The translations under genes were made by a program, and so were the position numbers. A DNA stretch of 64,000 nucleotides, taken from Candidatus Rifleibacteriota bacterium (GTDB lineage: Bacteria; Muiribacteriota; Ozemobacteria; Ozemobacterales; Ozemobacteraceae). Shown one piece after another: positions 56,083 to 64,000 of this stretch; within the stretch, counting starts at the first letter, position 1; each line of letters begins with the position of its first letter. The stretch covers positions 78,381-142,380 of the forward strand of contig JADFZL010000004.1 of NCBI GenBank assembly GCA_015232575.1, given 5' to 3'. The notes below the pieces were generated by a model, which was not told the origin of the DNA, did no database searches, and worked only from the letters and a program-made list of their open reading frames with translations.

Positions 56083-57078
56083 TTACCATCTGACTGTTAA
56101 ACCGGCGCCAAGCCGTTGATCCCATCCGAATTCCCGATAGGTTCTTAAATTTTTTGTGTATTGAAATTCAATGACCGAATTTGCTGATGGTGCGAGTCTT
56201 ATACCGGCAATAATATCCATTGAATCTTTGTCGTCGCCGCCCTGGACTTCACCAGCAAGTTCACCAATTAAAGTCCCGTGTTCTGTAGCCTGATAGGCCA
56301 ATCCGAGACGGTATATGAATCTTTCATTTTCGCCTTTTGAGTCGAGAACGGCTCCCAGTTCAAGATTTCCAACTGCGTAATCTGTCTCTTTTGTTGTAAC
56401 ACAACCGAAGAGTTTCAATTCGTCATCTCTTTTGGAAGTTGGCCACATTGTATCCGGATCACCTGTTGTGGCCTCGATTACGGCGCCATAAGCAAATCTG
56501 TAATATGATTTATCCGGAAGATAAGTGGCTTTCCAGGCAAGTTTCATGTTGCCAAGTCCTTCATTATCATCAGCAGTTCTGCCATATTGTCTTGGAGCTG
56601 CAAGAGAAAAGGAATGAACCGGTACAGTAACTGCCCACTCCGCCCATTCGCCGATAAAATTCAGACTGAGAAGAAGATTGTTTATCGTTCCTTCTTCGCC
56701 ACTGTAAAATGCTCTTCCTCTTTTGGAAGTTATATCTACATAATTGAATCTGACACCGGAGAACATGCGTTTTGGTCTTACGCGGTCAGCCGTTTCCGAA
56801 ACAAATAATCCAACAAGCCCGTCCTCATTTAACGCCTGTCTTGGCGTTTCAGGCAGCAGGCGGCTTGTTTCACCTTTTGGCCGATCTGCTGTGCCAAGAG
56901 TGAAAATTTCATATCCGTCGAAATCTGTTTTTCCGGTGAATTTTGATTTTGCTTCATAATTTGTTTTAATAAGGGGCTGGAATTGAGCCTCAAGGGGCAT
57001 TTGAAAAGCGAATAATATAATCATAATTGAAAGACAAAGAATGATTCTTTTGTGTTTGTATAATATTGATTTTTTCAT
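56083..57078 (-). CDS. Outer-membrane beta-barrel protein
   Basis: A 331-residue exported protein. A signal peptide is followed by alternating beta-strand text throughout (RMFSGVRFNYVDITSK, EWAVTVPVHSFSLAAP, GNLELGAVLDSKGENER, SVIEFQYTKNLRTYREF). It ends in the aromatic residue Trp (LGAGLTVRW), the signature recognised by the Bam machinery. It resembles the porin-like/DUF3187 class but I cannot name the family. Its ATG overlaps the stop of the large TPR gene by four bases (ATGA), so the two are made together; the TPR protein may be its periplasmic partner. Confidence 0.8.
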   Translation of the reverse strand: MKKSILYKHKRIILCLSIMIILFAFQMPLEAQFQPLIKTNYEAKSKFTGKTDFDGYEIFTLGTADRPKGETSRLLPETPRQALNEDGLVGLFVSETADRVRPKRMFSGVRFNYVDITSKRGRAFYSGEEGTINNLLLSLNFIGEWAEWAVTVPVHSFSLAAPRQYGRTADDNEGLGNMKLAWKATYLPDKSYYRFAYGAVIEATTGDPDTMWPTSKRDDELKLFGCVTTKETDYAVGNLELGAVLDSKGENERFIYRLGLAYQATEHGTLIGELAGEVQGGDDKDSMDIIAGIRLAPSANSVIEFQYTKNLRTYREFGWDQRLGAGLTVRW

Positions 57079-60000
57079 AATTTTTCGATGTAAGCTTTAA
57101 CAGATTTTAAATGAGGAAAGTCAGGAGAAGCCGTTTCCAGTTCGGCAAGTTTTGCCCTGGCTTGATTTTTGTAGGAAGTTACATTGCTTGTGGAATATAG
57201 CATTACATAAGTCTGAATCTGGTAAAAAATATGCTCAACTCTCTCTGGAGCGAGAGTGCGCACGGCGGCGAATTCGCTCAGGGCTTCAGGAAGTCTTCCA
57301 GTGAACATATAAATCATGCCAAGCTGAGAATGCGCTTCGATTTCCTGTGGACTGGAATCAAGAACTCGTTTCCATGCTGCTTCAGATTTTGCGTAAAGAT
57401 GAAAATCTTTGTCAGTTTTAAACGCGGGACCCGTTTTTTTCCATTGTTCAACAGCTTCTGTGGGATGCCCGCCGAGCCAGTACAGGTTGCCAAGTCCTTG
57501 TTTGCCAAACGGGTGATTCGGGTGGTAAACGGCGGCCTGACCAAAGTAATCAAAAGCATTTTTAAAGTTTCCCATAATTGTGTGAAGGTATCCAAGGTTT
57601 AGAAGTACATCAAGATTTTTCGGGGAACTTGAGAAAGCTTTTTCGAATTCTCCGAGAGCCTGGCTCAGGAAACCTTTTGTGGCAGCCTCAATTCCCTTCT
57701 TAAGGTTATCGTCTGACGGATCTGGTTGTCTTGTTTTTGGCCGATTTCTGATATCATATTTTGAAGACATTGTTGGCGGCGGTGGTGGATACACCTTATC
57801 TATAACCCTGAAAGATTTAATCTGATTAAGCAGTGCGCTTTTTTCACTCGAACTCATCTGAGAACTGGTGAATCTTGCAGAGCTGGCATCAGACGCCGAC
57901 TCTGAAGGCGGCAGAGCAGCCGGGAACGATTCAAGGCTCTTGCGAACCTGGATTTTTTCATTTGCGGTCAGTCTTGCCCATCTTATTGGCTGTGCTTTTC
58001 TTCCATCAACAATTTCGCGGCGCAGTCTTTCTCCATTTTTGTCATTATCTGAGTTCTGAAGCATCAATTCTTTTTGCCTCATTGCATCTTCATAAGAAGG
58101 CGATCTCATCGGTTCTGCAAGTCTGGAAATTTCCCAGAGTTTCTTTCTTGCAAGTCTTCTTATGCTTGATTCTGCCGGTGCAATTGTATAAACTTTTTCA
58201 AACGCGTCCCGCGCTGGTCTGAAGCGCTTTAGGCGAATTCTCGCCATTCCGAGAAGTGAAAGTGCTTTCAGATGGCGACCCTTAATTCTGAGGGAAGCAA
58301 GTGAATGGCTTTCAGCAGATTCAAACCGTCCGTCTTCATAAGCAATAAGACCGAGATAATACGGTGGTTCGGGATCTTTCGGATTGAGTGCCTGTGCGGC
58401 AACAAAAGCTCTCATGGCTTCTTCGCGTCTGCCTGTTTTGTGGGCCATGATGCCCATATTGAACTGAAGAAGGTAATGGTTTGGATTAATTTTCAGCGCA
58501 GTTGTCCAGACTCTCATTGCCGGTTGGTACAATCCTTCGTCAGCATACATCTGACCAAGTTCGTAGTATGGTTCAAATGCCGATGGATTAAGCTTCTGGC
58601 ACTTCAGATAAAGTTCCTTGGCGCGTGAAACAAGAAAGTTCTGACGGTGTTCGCGTGCCTTTTTAAGCAATTTTGCAATTGGTGCCGGATGTTTAATATC
58701 GGGAATCGGAATATCGGTATTTCTCTCTGATGCAATTTTAAATTTGTTCTGGAGGTCAGAAACGATAGAAAACATCACTTCCTTTTGAGGAAGCGATTTC
58801 TTAAGATTATCAAGAACTTCGAGTGCTTCGGGAATTTTTCCCATTTTAGCAAGGGTAATTCCTCTGAATAGAACTGCCTTTACATGATCTGGTTTTGAAG
58901 TAATAACAGTTTCAAAAGCCTTTAATGCTGAAGGGAAGTTCCCTGTGAGATAGTATGCCAGACCAAGGTTGTACCTTGCAAGAAGGTATCCCGGATTCAG
59001 TTTTACTGCTTCTGAAAGATGTTCAATTGAATTATCCAGTTCGCCTTTTTTGAACCAGATCCAGCCAAGCGTATGTCTGAATTCAGAACGTGCCGGCTGC
59101 ATTTCGACCGCTCTTTGAGCGTTCTTTAACGCTAAATCAATGTCTTTCCCCTTTAATACGCTTATATATGCCTGATTTGCAAGGGCTTCTGCGTTGTTTG
59201 GGTCAAGTCTTAATGCGTCGTTAAATGATGAAAGTGCATCAGTAAGCCTGCCCTGTTCTGAATAAAGCCTTCCCAGTATTGAATGAATCTGTACTAGGTG
59301 CGGGTGATGACCGCGCAGAGCTTTCAATTTTACGACAGCTTCGGGAATATTTCCGATATCAATCAACTCTCTGATTTCACGCATTACGGGGAAAAGTTCT
59401 TCCCATTCTGATTCAGACTTTCTTCCTTCAAGTCCTGGCATTTCCTTAAGGCGTCTGTCAACGAGAGTAGCTGATCTTTCTCTGGCGGAAGCTAAAGTGC
59501 CGGGAAATGTTTTTTTCACACTTGTCATATCAATTGATCTGCTGAGCATGCTTTTGAGTGCCGCAACTGCGGTTTTAGCTTCTTCACTGTTTGGCGGAGC
59601 GCTTTTAAGGAGTTCTCTGATTTCACGCTGTGCCGAAGGAAAATCTCTGATTTTTTCGAACAGCATGGCTTTTGCGTATCGTGCCTGCCTGAGATCACTC
59701 TGGTAATCAAGTGCTTTGTTTACTGCATCAAAAGACGAGCTGACATCACTTACTTTCAACGAAGCAATTGAAATGCCGAGCCAGCTCATTGCAAGGCGCC
59801 TGCCGATTTCCCGGGCTTTTGATTCTTCAGCAACGGCTTCGTCAGATTTTCCCTGATCAAGAAGCTTTTTTGCATTCAGTTTTAATTCCCGGAAAACATT
59901 TTCACCAAGGAGAATTGCCTTTTCAAAAGCTTGTGCAGATTCGTTGTATTGTTTCAACTGAAGATTAACTCTGCCGAGGTGATAGTAAGTTTCCATCGGC

Positions 60001-60812
60001 TCTGAATCAAGCTTTGCAGCAAGCAGAAGAACCTTTCTCGCGTTTTTGAAATCGCCTTTTCGAAGGCTTAGAATTCCAAGCAGATATTGTGCCTGGGCGA
60101 GATTCTTCTTAAGGGCAGCCATTTTTCTGGCTGTTGTCATTGCTTTGTCGTTAAGTTCAGCTCGTTTCTGCTGATAAAGCTCCTGTTTCAGTTCTGCCAG
60201 ACGCTGTGCAATAACTCTTGAGAGTTTTTCTGAAAAATCTTCAGCTTCTTCAAAGTTTTTCTGGCTGTAGCTCATTTCTGAAAGATTAAAGAGAGCTCTC
60301 GGATGAGCTGGATTCTTCTTAACACATTCCTTGAAAGCCAGATAGGCGTCACTTCTGTTGCCCATCATTTTTTCGCAGTAACCCAAAAGATAGTATGTTT
60401 CTGCGTCACCGGGATATTTTCTTATTGCACGCTGAAATCTTGTTCTTGCTTCGGAATACATTTTGTTTACAAGATAAGTTGTTCCTTCGGCGATATCAGC
60501 GTCTGAGTTTTTTTTTGCTTCTTTTGCTGTTTCAGTTTTTTCCTGAACTGCTTTTCTGCGGGCATTTCCTTCAATAGAAAGTATCATGATATCGTAAGCC
60601 CGCTGGCGTTGTGGATGTTCTTTGGGTGCTTTTTCAAGACACTTGCGTGAAAGGGCTATTGCTTTGTCATATTCCTGCTCAGAATAATATTTTTCAAGAA
60701 CGTCAAAAGGGTTTTTTCCTGAATTATCGTTTAAGCCGCTGATATTCGCATAAACACAGGAAAAATTTATAAACAGAATGAACAGGACTATAAAGAAATT
60801 TTTTGACAGCAT
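57075..60812 (-). CDS. Very large exported TPR-repeat protein
   Basis: A 1245-residue periplasmic scaffold. A signal peptide (MLSKNFFIVLFILFINFSCV, cleavage near VYA) is followed by at least three blocks of tetratricopeptide repeats, about 40-310, 480-700 and 730-880. Typical text is AETYYLLGYCEKMMGNRSDA, HSILGRLYSEQGRLTDALSS and ARYNLGLAYYLTGNFPSALK. A low-complexity Pro/Ser region (about 975-1035, VYPPPPPTMSSK) leads into a last TPR block to the end (LLNLGYLHTIMGNFKNAFDY). Such proteins assemble export or polysaccharide machinery; here the coupled downstream gene encodes a beta-barrel, suggesting a periplasm-outer membrane pair as in BcsC/AlgK-AlgE-like systems. That analogy is inference. 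The ribosome site is weak. Confidence 0.88.
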   Translation of the reverse strand: MLSKNFFIVLFILFINFSCVYANISGLNDNSGKNPFDVLEKYYSEQEYDKAIALSRKCLEKAPKEHPQRQRAYDIMILSIEGNARRKAVQEKTETAKEAKKNSDADIAEGTTYLVNKMYSEARTRFQRAIRKYPGDAETYYLLGYCEKMMGNRSDAYLAFKECVKKNPAHPRALFNLSEMSYSQKNFEEAEDFSEKLSRVIAQRLAELKQELYQQKRAELNDKAMTTARKMAALKKNLAQAQYLLGILSLRKGDFKNARKVLLLAAKLDSEPMETYYHLGRVNLQLKQYNESAQAFEKAILLGENVFRELKLNAKKLLDQGKSDEAVAEESKAREIGRRLAMSWLGISIASLKVSDVSSSFDAVNKALDYQSDLRQARYAKAMLFEKIRDFPSAQREIRELLKSAPPNSEEAKTAVAALKSMLSRSIDMTSVKKTFPGTLASARERSATLVDRRLKEMPGLEGRKSESEWEELFPVMREIRELIDIGNIPEAVVKLKALRGHHPHLVQIHSILGRLYSEQGRLTDALSSFNDALRLDPNNAEALANQAYISVLKGKDIDLALKNAQRAVEMQPARSEFRHTLGWIWFKKGELDNSIEHLSEAVKLNPGYLLARYNLGLAYYLTGNFPSALKAFETVITSKPDHVKAVLFRGITLAKMGKIPEALEVLDNLKKSLPQKEVMFSIVSDLQNKFKIASERNTDIPIPDIKHPAPIAKLLKKAREHRQNFLVSRAKELYLKCQKLNPSAFEPYYELGQMYADEGLYQPAMRVWTTALKINPNHYLLQFNMGIMAHKTGRREEAMRAFVAAQALNPKDPEPPYYLGLIAYEDGRFESAESHSLASLRIKGRHLKALSLLGMARIRLKRFRPARDAFEKVYTIAPAESSIRRLARKKLWEISRLAEPMRSPSYEDAMRQKELMLQNSDNDKNGERLRREIVDGRKAQPIRWARLTANEKIQVRKSLESFPAALPPSESASDASSARFTSSQMSSSEKSALLNQIKSFRVIDKVYPPPPPTMSSKYDIRNRPKTRQPDPSDDNLKKGIEAATKGFLSQALGEFEKAFSSSPKNLDVLLNLGYLHTIMGNFKNAFDYFGQAAVYHPNHPFGKQGLGNLYWLGGHPTEAVEQWKKTGPAFKTDKDFHLYAKSEAAWKRVLDSSPQEIEAHSQLGMIYMFTGRLPEALSEFAAVRTLAPERVEHIFYQIQTYVMLYSTSNVTSYKNQARAKLAELETASPDFPHLKSVKAYIEKL

Positions 60813-60876
60813 AATTCTGCTATCGGCAATTCCATTGAATGGGTTTAATACAGTTACGAGGTATTCTGGAGTTCTA

Positions 60877-61575
60877 TTAATTCAGGGTGTCAGAATAAGA
60901 AGTGTTTATAAGTAGTGCAACGACTTCCGGAGTGTCACATCTGAATGTGTGTGAATCGCCATTAGGCACTTGAAAAATTTGCAGGCAGTTCTCAGAAAGA
61001 CATGTCTGGCTGATTTCCAGAAAAGGGACAGAAATACTTGAGTCTGCGGTGGAATAGAAAATCCTTTGCGTTGTTACAGCCAGTTTTCCGGGTTTCCCTG
61101 AAAGAGAAGAATTTCGAATGTTAAAAATTGCAGTGAAGGCAATTAGTTCGTTTTCAAACGGAAAAAACAGTTTTTCACCTATCGGGTCGGACATCTGAAC
61201 AATTTCACAACTGCATGAATAAAGAACTCTCTCTTCGTTTTCCAGTGGGAAAAACGCTTCAAATGCTGAATTTTCTATGCTGTTTAATTTTGCCAGTGAT
61301 GTTTTAATACGTTGAATTTCAATTTCAGACAGATCTGTGTCGAGAGTCTGTTTAATCTTTTCAAGCAATTCATTAAAAGTGTTTTCACGCTCTTTAGACG
61401 GTCGTGATTCACCTGACTCAATTTCAGAAGGAAGAGAAAAATTGAGAGAAGAAAGCTGTTTAATAATGGGTGATGATTGATCTGGCCTGTTGAGATTCTT
61501 TCTTCTTGATCGATGCCAGCTTTTAATCAGGCGACGGAAGAAAATAAAGCATATAACGCTGATGATAACAACCAA
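60877..61575 (-). CDS. Membrane-anchored protein of unknown function
   Basis: A 232-residue reading from a TTG start, with an N-terminal hydrophobic stretch, a basic stop-transfer (RRLIKSWHRSRRK), a charged helical linker (NELLEKIKQTLDTDLSEIEI) and a beta-rich C-terminal domain that recalls PH/GRAM-like folds (GKLAVTTQRIFYSTADSSIS). The hydrophobic part from TTG is only about 14 residues. The same frame stays open upstream and adds LDFLLWGGGYALL, which would complete a normal membrane helix. No ATG or GTG lies in that extension; ATT 61659 (with GGAG seven bases upstream) or CTG 61650 would be the start. It would then overlap or abut the PLP-enzyme gene and be coupled to it. Confidence 0.6.
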   Translation of the reverse strand: MVVIISVICFIFFRRLIKSWHRSRRKNLNRPDQSSPIIKQLSSLNFSLPSEIESGESRPSKERENTFNELLEKIKQTLDTDLSEIEIQRIKTSLAKLNSIENSAFEAFFPLENEERVLYSCSCEIVQMSDPIGEKLFFPFENELIAFTAIFNIRNSSLSGKPGKLAVTTQRIFYSTADSSISVPFLEISQTCLSENCLQIFQVPNGDSHTFRCDTPEVVALLINTSYSDTLN

Positions 61576-61651
61576 AAGCGCGTATCCTCCCCCCCAGAGA
61601 AGAAAATCAAGGGGAGAGGCCGTCTGCAGAAGTTCTCGAAACCATTTCAGA

Positions 61652-62950
61652 TCAGGAATATGATTTCTCCAATCCTTCGACTATTGCTGCCCACAGGCAT
61701 TCTGTTCCTTCAAGCCCTGTGGATAATCTGACAAGTCCATTTTTTATACCACGCTCTTCACGATCTTTTTCCGGTATTCCTGAGTGCGTCATAGAAGCCG
61801 GATGCTGAATGTATGATATTGCAGAACCAAGGCTCACAGCAAGTTCCATTGGCGTTGTGTAACTGGCAAAGTAATTCATAAGATTGCTTGCCGGATCAAA
61901 GCCACCTTTCAGCTCAAAACTGATAATTCCACCAGATTTCCGCATTTGCTTTTTTGCAAGTTCGTATTGCGGATGTGAGGGTAAACCGGGATACCATACC
62001 CGTTCAACTTTGTCAATCTTTTCAAGTCTTTTTGCAAGTTCGAGGGCTGTATCACATATTCTTTCCATACGAACGTGCAAAGTCTGTATGCCTTGTGTAT
62101 TAAGCCATGAATCAAACGGGCTGGGGGTGGGTCCGTGATCTTTAAAAACCGGGAAAAGATGCTCGCTGACAAATTTCCATGGCCCGTTTACTACTCCGGC
62201 GACAGATGTCGAATGACCGTTAACATACTTTGTCATACTCTGAATAACAATGTCTGCGCCCAGTCTGAACGGTTGCTGCAGATATGGAGTGGCAAAAGTG
62301 TTATCAACGATTAAGGGAATCTGATAGCTTTCAGCAAGTTTTGAAATAGCGCTAATATCGGAAATGTACAGCGTGGGGTTGTCTGGCGTTTCAAGGAAAA
62401 TCATCGCAGGATTTTTCGCTTCAGACAATGCGTTTTTTACGCTTTCAGGATTTGTGGTATCAACAAATTTGACTGATACGCCAAATTTCTCAAGAGATCT
62501 GAAAAATGAATCGGTGCAACCGTAAACACCGCCGCTGATAATTGTGTCACCAGATTTAACCAGTGCAAATGTTGTACAGGTAATTGCTGCCATTCCGGAA
62601 GCAAAAACCAGTGTTCCGATAGTCGGCTTTTTTTCATCAGCAGCTAATGCAGCATCTATAATATGCTGACAATCAAGTTTAAAAAGAACTTTTTCCAGAT
62701 GTTCGCTTGTTGGATTTCCAAGCCTTGTATAAATTCTTGCGTAAGGTTTTTCACCGCTTTGCGATAGTCCGAGAAATCTGTCTGCGCCGTCTTTTACGTT
62801 TCGGAAACTGAAAGTAGATTTTTGTACAATATTCGGAAGCCCTATTCCAACAGCAATTTCTGCAAAACGATCTGCATCGGCAAATACCTGATCTGTTCTG
62901 GCGTAACGATTTTTTCGATCAAGCCACTCCTGATACCATGAATAAACCAT
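61652..62950 (-). CDS. Cys/Met-metabolism PLP enzyme (trans-sulphuration family)
   Basis: A 432-residue fold-type I PLP enzyme of the cystathionine gamma-synthase/O-acetylhomoserine sulfhydrylase/methionine gamma-lyase family. Seen: YTRLGNPT (74-81), FASGMAAI (116-123), IVDNTFATPYLQQP (214-227), and the Schiff-base Lys241 in QSMTKYVNGHST. It catalyses gamma-replacement or gamma-elimination on homoserine esters, cystathionine or methionine; which one cannot be decided here. The N-terminal 60 residues are longer than in MetB. GGAGG lies a few bases before the ATG. With ahcY at 5256 it belongs to homocysteine/methionine turnover, but the two are far apart. Confidence 0.9.
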   Translation of the reverse strand: MVYSWYQEWLDRKNRYARTDQVFADADRFAEIAVGIGLPNIVQKSTFSFRNVKDGADRFLGLSQSGEKPYARIYTRLGNPTSEHLEKVLFKLDCQHIIDAALAADEKKPTIGTLVFASGMAAITCTTFALVKSGDTIISGGVYGCTDSFFRSLEKFGVSVKFVDTTNPESVKNALSEAKNPAMIFLETPDNPTLYISDISAISKLAESYQIPLIVDNTFATPYLQQPFRLGADIVIQSMTKYVNGHSTSVAGVVNGPWKFVSEHLFPVFKDHGPTPSPFDSWLNTQGIQTLHVRMERICDTALELAKRLEKIDKVERVWYPGLPSHPQYELAKKQMRKSGGIISFELKGGFDPASNLMNYFASYTTPMELAVSLGSAISYIQHPASMTHSGIPEKDREERGIKNGLVRLSTGLEGTECLWAAIVEGLEKSYS

Positions 62951-62989
62951 TCTTTTCCTCCATACTCTATTTTTATGTAACCAAATTTT

Positions 62990-64000
62990 TTACTTAAGAG
63001 AGCTTTTCGCAGCAACGATATCTCTTACCATTACTTCTGCATCTTTTGCAAGTTTACTGCCCGGATCAAGCTGAATTACCTTGTTAAATGCTTCGATAGC
63101 CCTGTCAAATGAATCAATAGTACCGGCAAGCCCCTTGTCTGTCATTGCAAGTCCAAGATGATAGTGAAATTTGGGTTCGTTTGGATTACTTTTAATGGCA
63201 ATTTTGAATTTTTCTACAGCGTCATCCAGACGGCCTTTCTTGTAAAAATCGTAGCCTTCCGCGTCAAATCCTTCGGCTGTATTTGCGCCTTCCGGTGGAG
63301 CAGTAAGCGGGACGTCCGTATTCTGACCTGGATTCTGATTTGCAGCCTGATTTTTTGCCGCAGCTTTTGCTTGTGCCTCGGTTTCTTCTCTTTTCTTATT
63401 TGCACTATCTTCACGTTCTTTTTGAGCAATTCTTACACGTTCTTTTTCAAACGCGAGGAATTTATCAAATTCAAGAAATACAAGTGAAAGCAATTCCTTG
63501 TATGGTTTAGTTGTATTCCTTATCGGCTCCAGAAGCTCGATTGCTCTCGCTGTGTCGCCTCCGATAAAAGAAATCATTCCCATGTAAAAATGATTGTCTT
63601 CGTTGCTCGGATCTGCTTCAAGTCTGGGTTTGAAATATTTATCACCTTCACTCAGAATGTTGTGGTCCTCAAGGGAAGCAAGTGATCTGTCGGCCATTAC
63701 AAGTTCGAAATACTTCAGTAATCCTTTTGGAAGACCATTTACAGACCATTCATCGAACGCTGCTGCAAGAGGGCCGTCATCTTTTACATGAAAAGCTTCA
63801 ATCTCTGGCATTGACGCTGCTGCAGGCGGTTTTTCGGCAACTGCCGGCTTCTGGGTATTTGAGGATATCAAAGGATCATCAGATAGCGTCAGTGCACTGC
63901 CAGATTCATCAAGTGACGGTTCAGGCAATGTTTTCCTTGTGACTTTTTCTTCTGGTACAACAAATCCGAACTTTCTTGAAACTGGTTTCTGCCCGAGTAA
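62990..64000 (-). CDS. TPR-repeat protein, N-terminus beyond the window
   Basis: The reading frame is open to the right edge: 24 further codons before the TTG at 63928 read LLGQKPVSRKFGFVVPEEKV, so the gene is truncated and that TTG is not its start. At least 336 residues are present. The visible part is a Pro/Ala/Ser-rich linker, then TPR-like helical pairs (NEDNHFYMGMISFIGGDTAR, AEGYDFYKKGRLDDAVEKFK, KFHYHLGLAMTDKGLAGTID) separated by a charged helix (RIAQKEREDSANKKREET). It is probably a membrane-associated scaffold. It lies 40 bases before the PLP enzyme on the same strand. Confidence 0.8.
   Translation of the reverse strand, partial: LLGQKPVSRKFGFVVPEEKVTRKTLPEPSLDESGSALTLSDDPLISSNTQKPAVAEKPPAAASMPEIEAFHVKDDGPLAAAFDEWSVNGLPKGLLKYFELVMADRSLASLEDHNILSEGDKYFKPRLEADPSNEDNHFYMGMISFIGGDTARAIELLEPIRNTTKPYKELLSLVFLEFDKFLAFEKERVRIAQKEREDSANKKREETEAQAKAAAKNQAANQNPGQNTDVPLTAPPEGANTAEGFDAEGYDFYKKGRLDDAVEKFKIAIKSNPNEPKFHYHLGLAMTDKGLAGTIDSFDRAIEAFNKVIQLDPGSKLAKDAEVMVRDIVAAKSSLK

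Overview
The window carries about 42 genes on both strands at moderate to low GC (roughly 40 %, by eye). Lipoprotein signals, a C-terminal-aromatic outer-membrane barrel, HtrA and a PilT/PilB-like/minor-pilin set point to an uncultured diderm bacterium with type IV pili. The many TPR and HEAT proteins, SpoIIE-type signalling, TTG/GTG starts and dispersed intergenic palindromes would fit a Candidatus Riflebacteria/Ozemobacteria-like lineage. That placement is a guess; no rRNA, tRNA or classic marker gene was seen.

Region 1-10 kb: the signal-peptide start of a truncated gene, an FAD/NAD oxidoreductase, a tandem hairpin-repeat array, a small secreted protein, HtrA/DegP, adenosylhomocysteinase, a secreted alpha/beta hydrolase, a TPR exported protein, several nested palindromes, a remnant of a membrane-protein gene and a small membrane protein. 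Region 10-16 kb: an HD-domain protein, then an operon-like run of a LeuC/LeuD-type hydro-lyase, an isocitrate-dehydrogenase-like enzyme and a class-III aminotransferase. It is interrupted by four 135-bp tandem repeats whose hairpins covary with the copy at 2 kb. Region 16-29 kb (minus strand): PilT, a degenerate PilB/GspE-like ATPase, HU, a 2163-residue DUF4011-type helicase-nuclease, a TPR protein and an MFS transporter.

Region 29-36 kb (plus): a B12-binding protein with the Wx9EH motif of cobalamin photoreceptors, overlapping a histidine kinase and followed by a helical protein; a Gly-Thr repeat lipoprotein; and three minor pilin/pseudopilin genes (K/X, I/V and J/W types). Region 36-45 kb: a HEAT-repeat membrane protein, a STAS protein directly abutting a SpoIIE phosphatase, an MFS exporter and a secreted HExxH protein. 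Region 45-51 kb (minus): an encapsulated ferritin and its encapsulin shell, then LuxE followed by a LuxC fused to a second adenylate-forming domain, with no luciferase. Region 51-64 kb (minus): a 1536-residue lipoprotein with collagen-like and RCC1 repeats, a 229-bp MITE-like element, a 1245-residue TPR protein translationally coupled to an outer-membrane barrel, a Cys/Met-metabolism PLP enzyme and a TPR gene cut by the window edge.

The themes are envelope and surface building (pili, collagen-like lipoprotein, barrel/TPR pair), signalling (B12/histidine kinase, STAS/SpoIIE), compartmentalised iron storage and fatty-acyl reduction. Between genes there is an unusually rich population of structured repeats. 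The strongest candidates for something undescribed are the three-hairpin repeat family, the stand-alone B12-sensor/kinase module, the LuxE plus LuxC-ligase fusion and the nucleotide-site-degenerate PilB paralogue.
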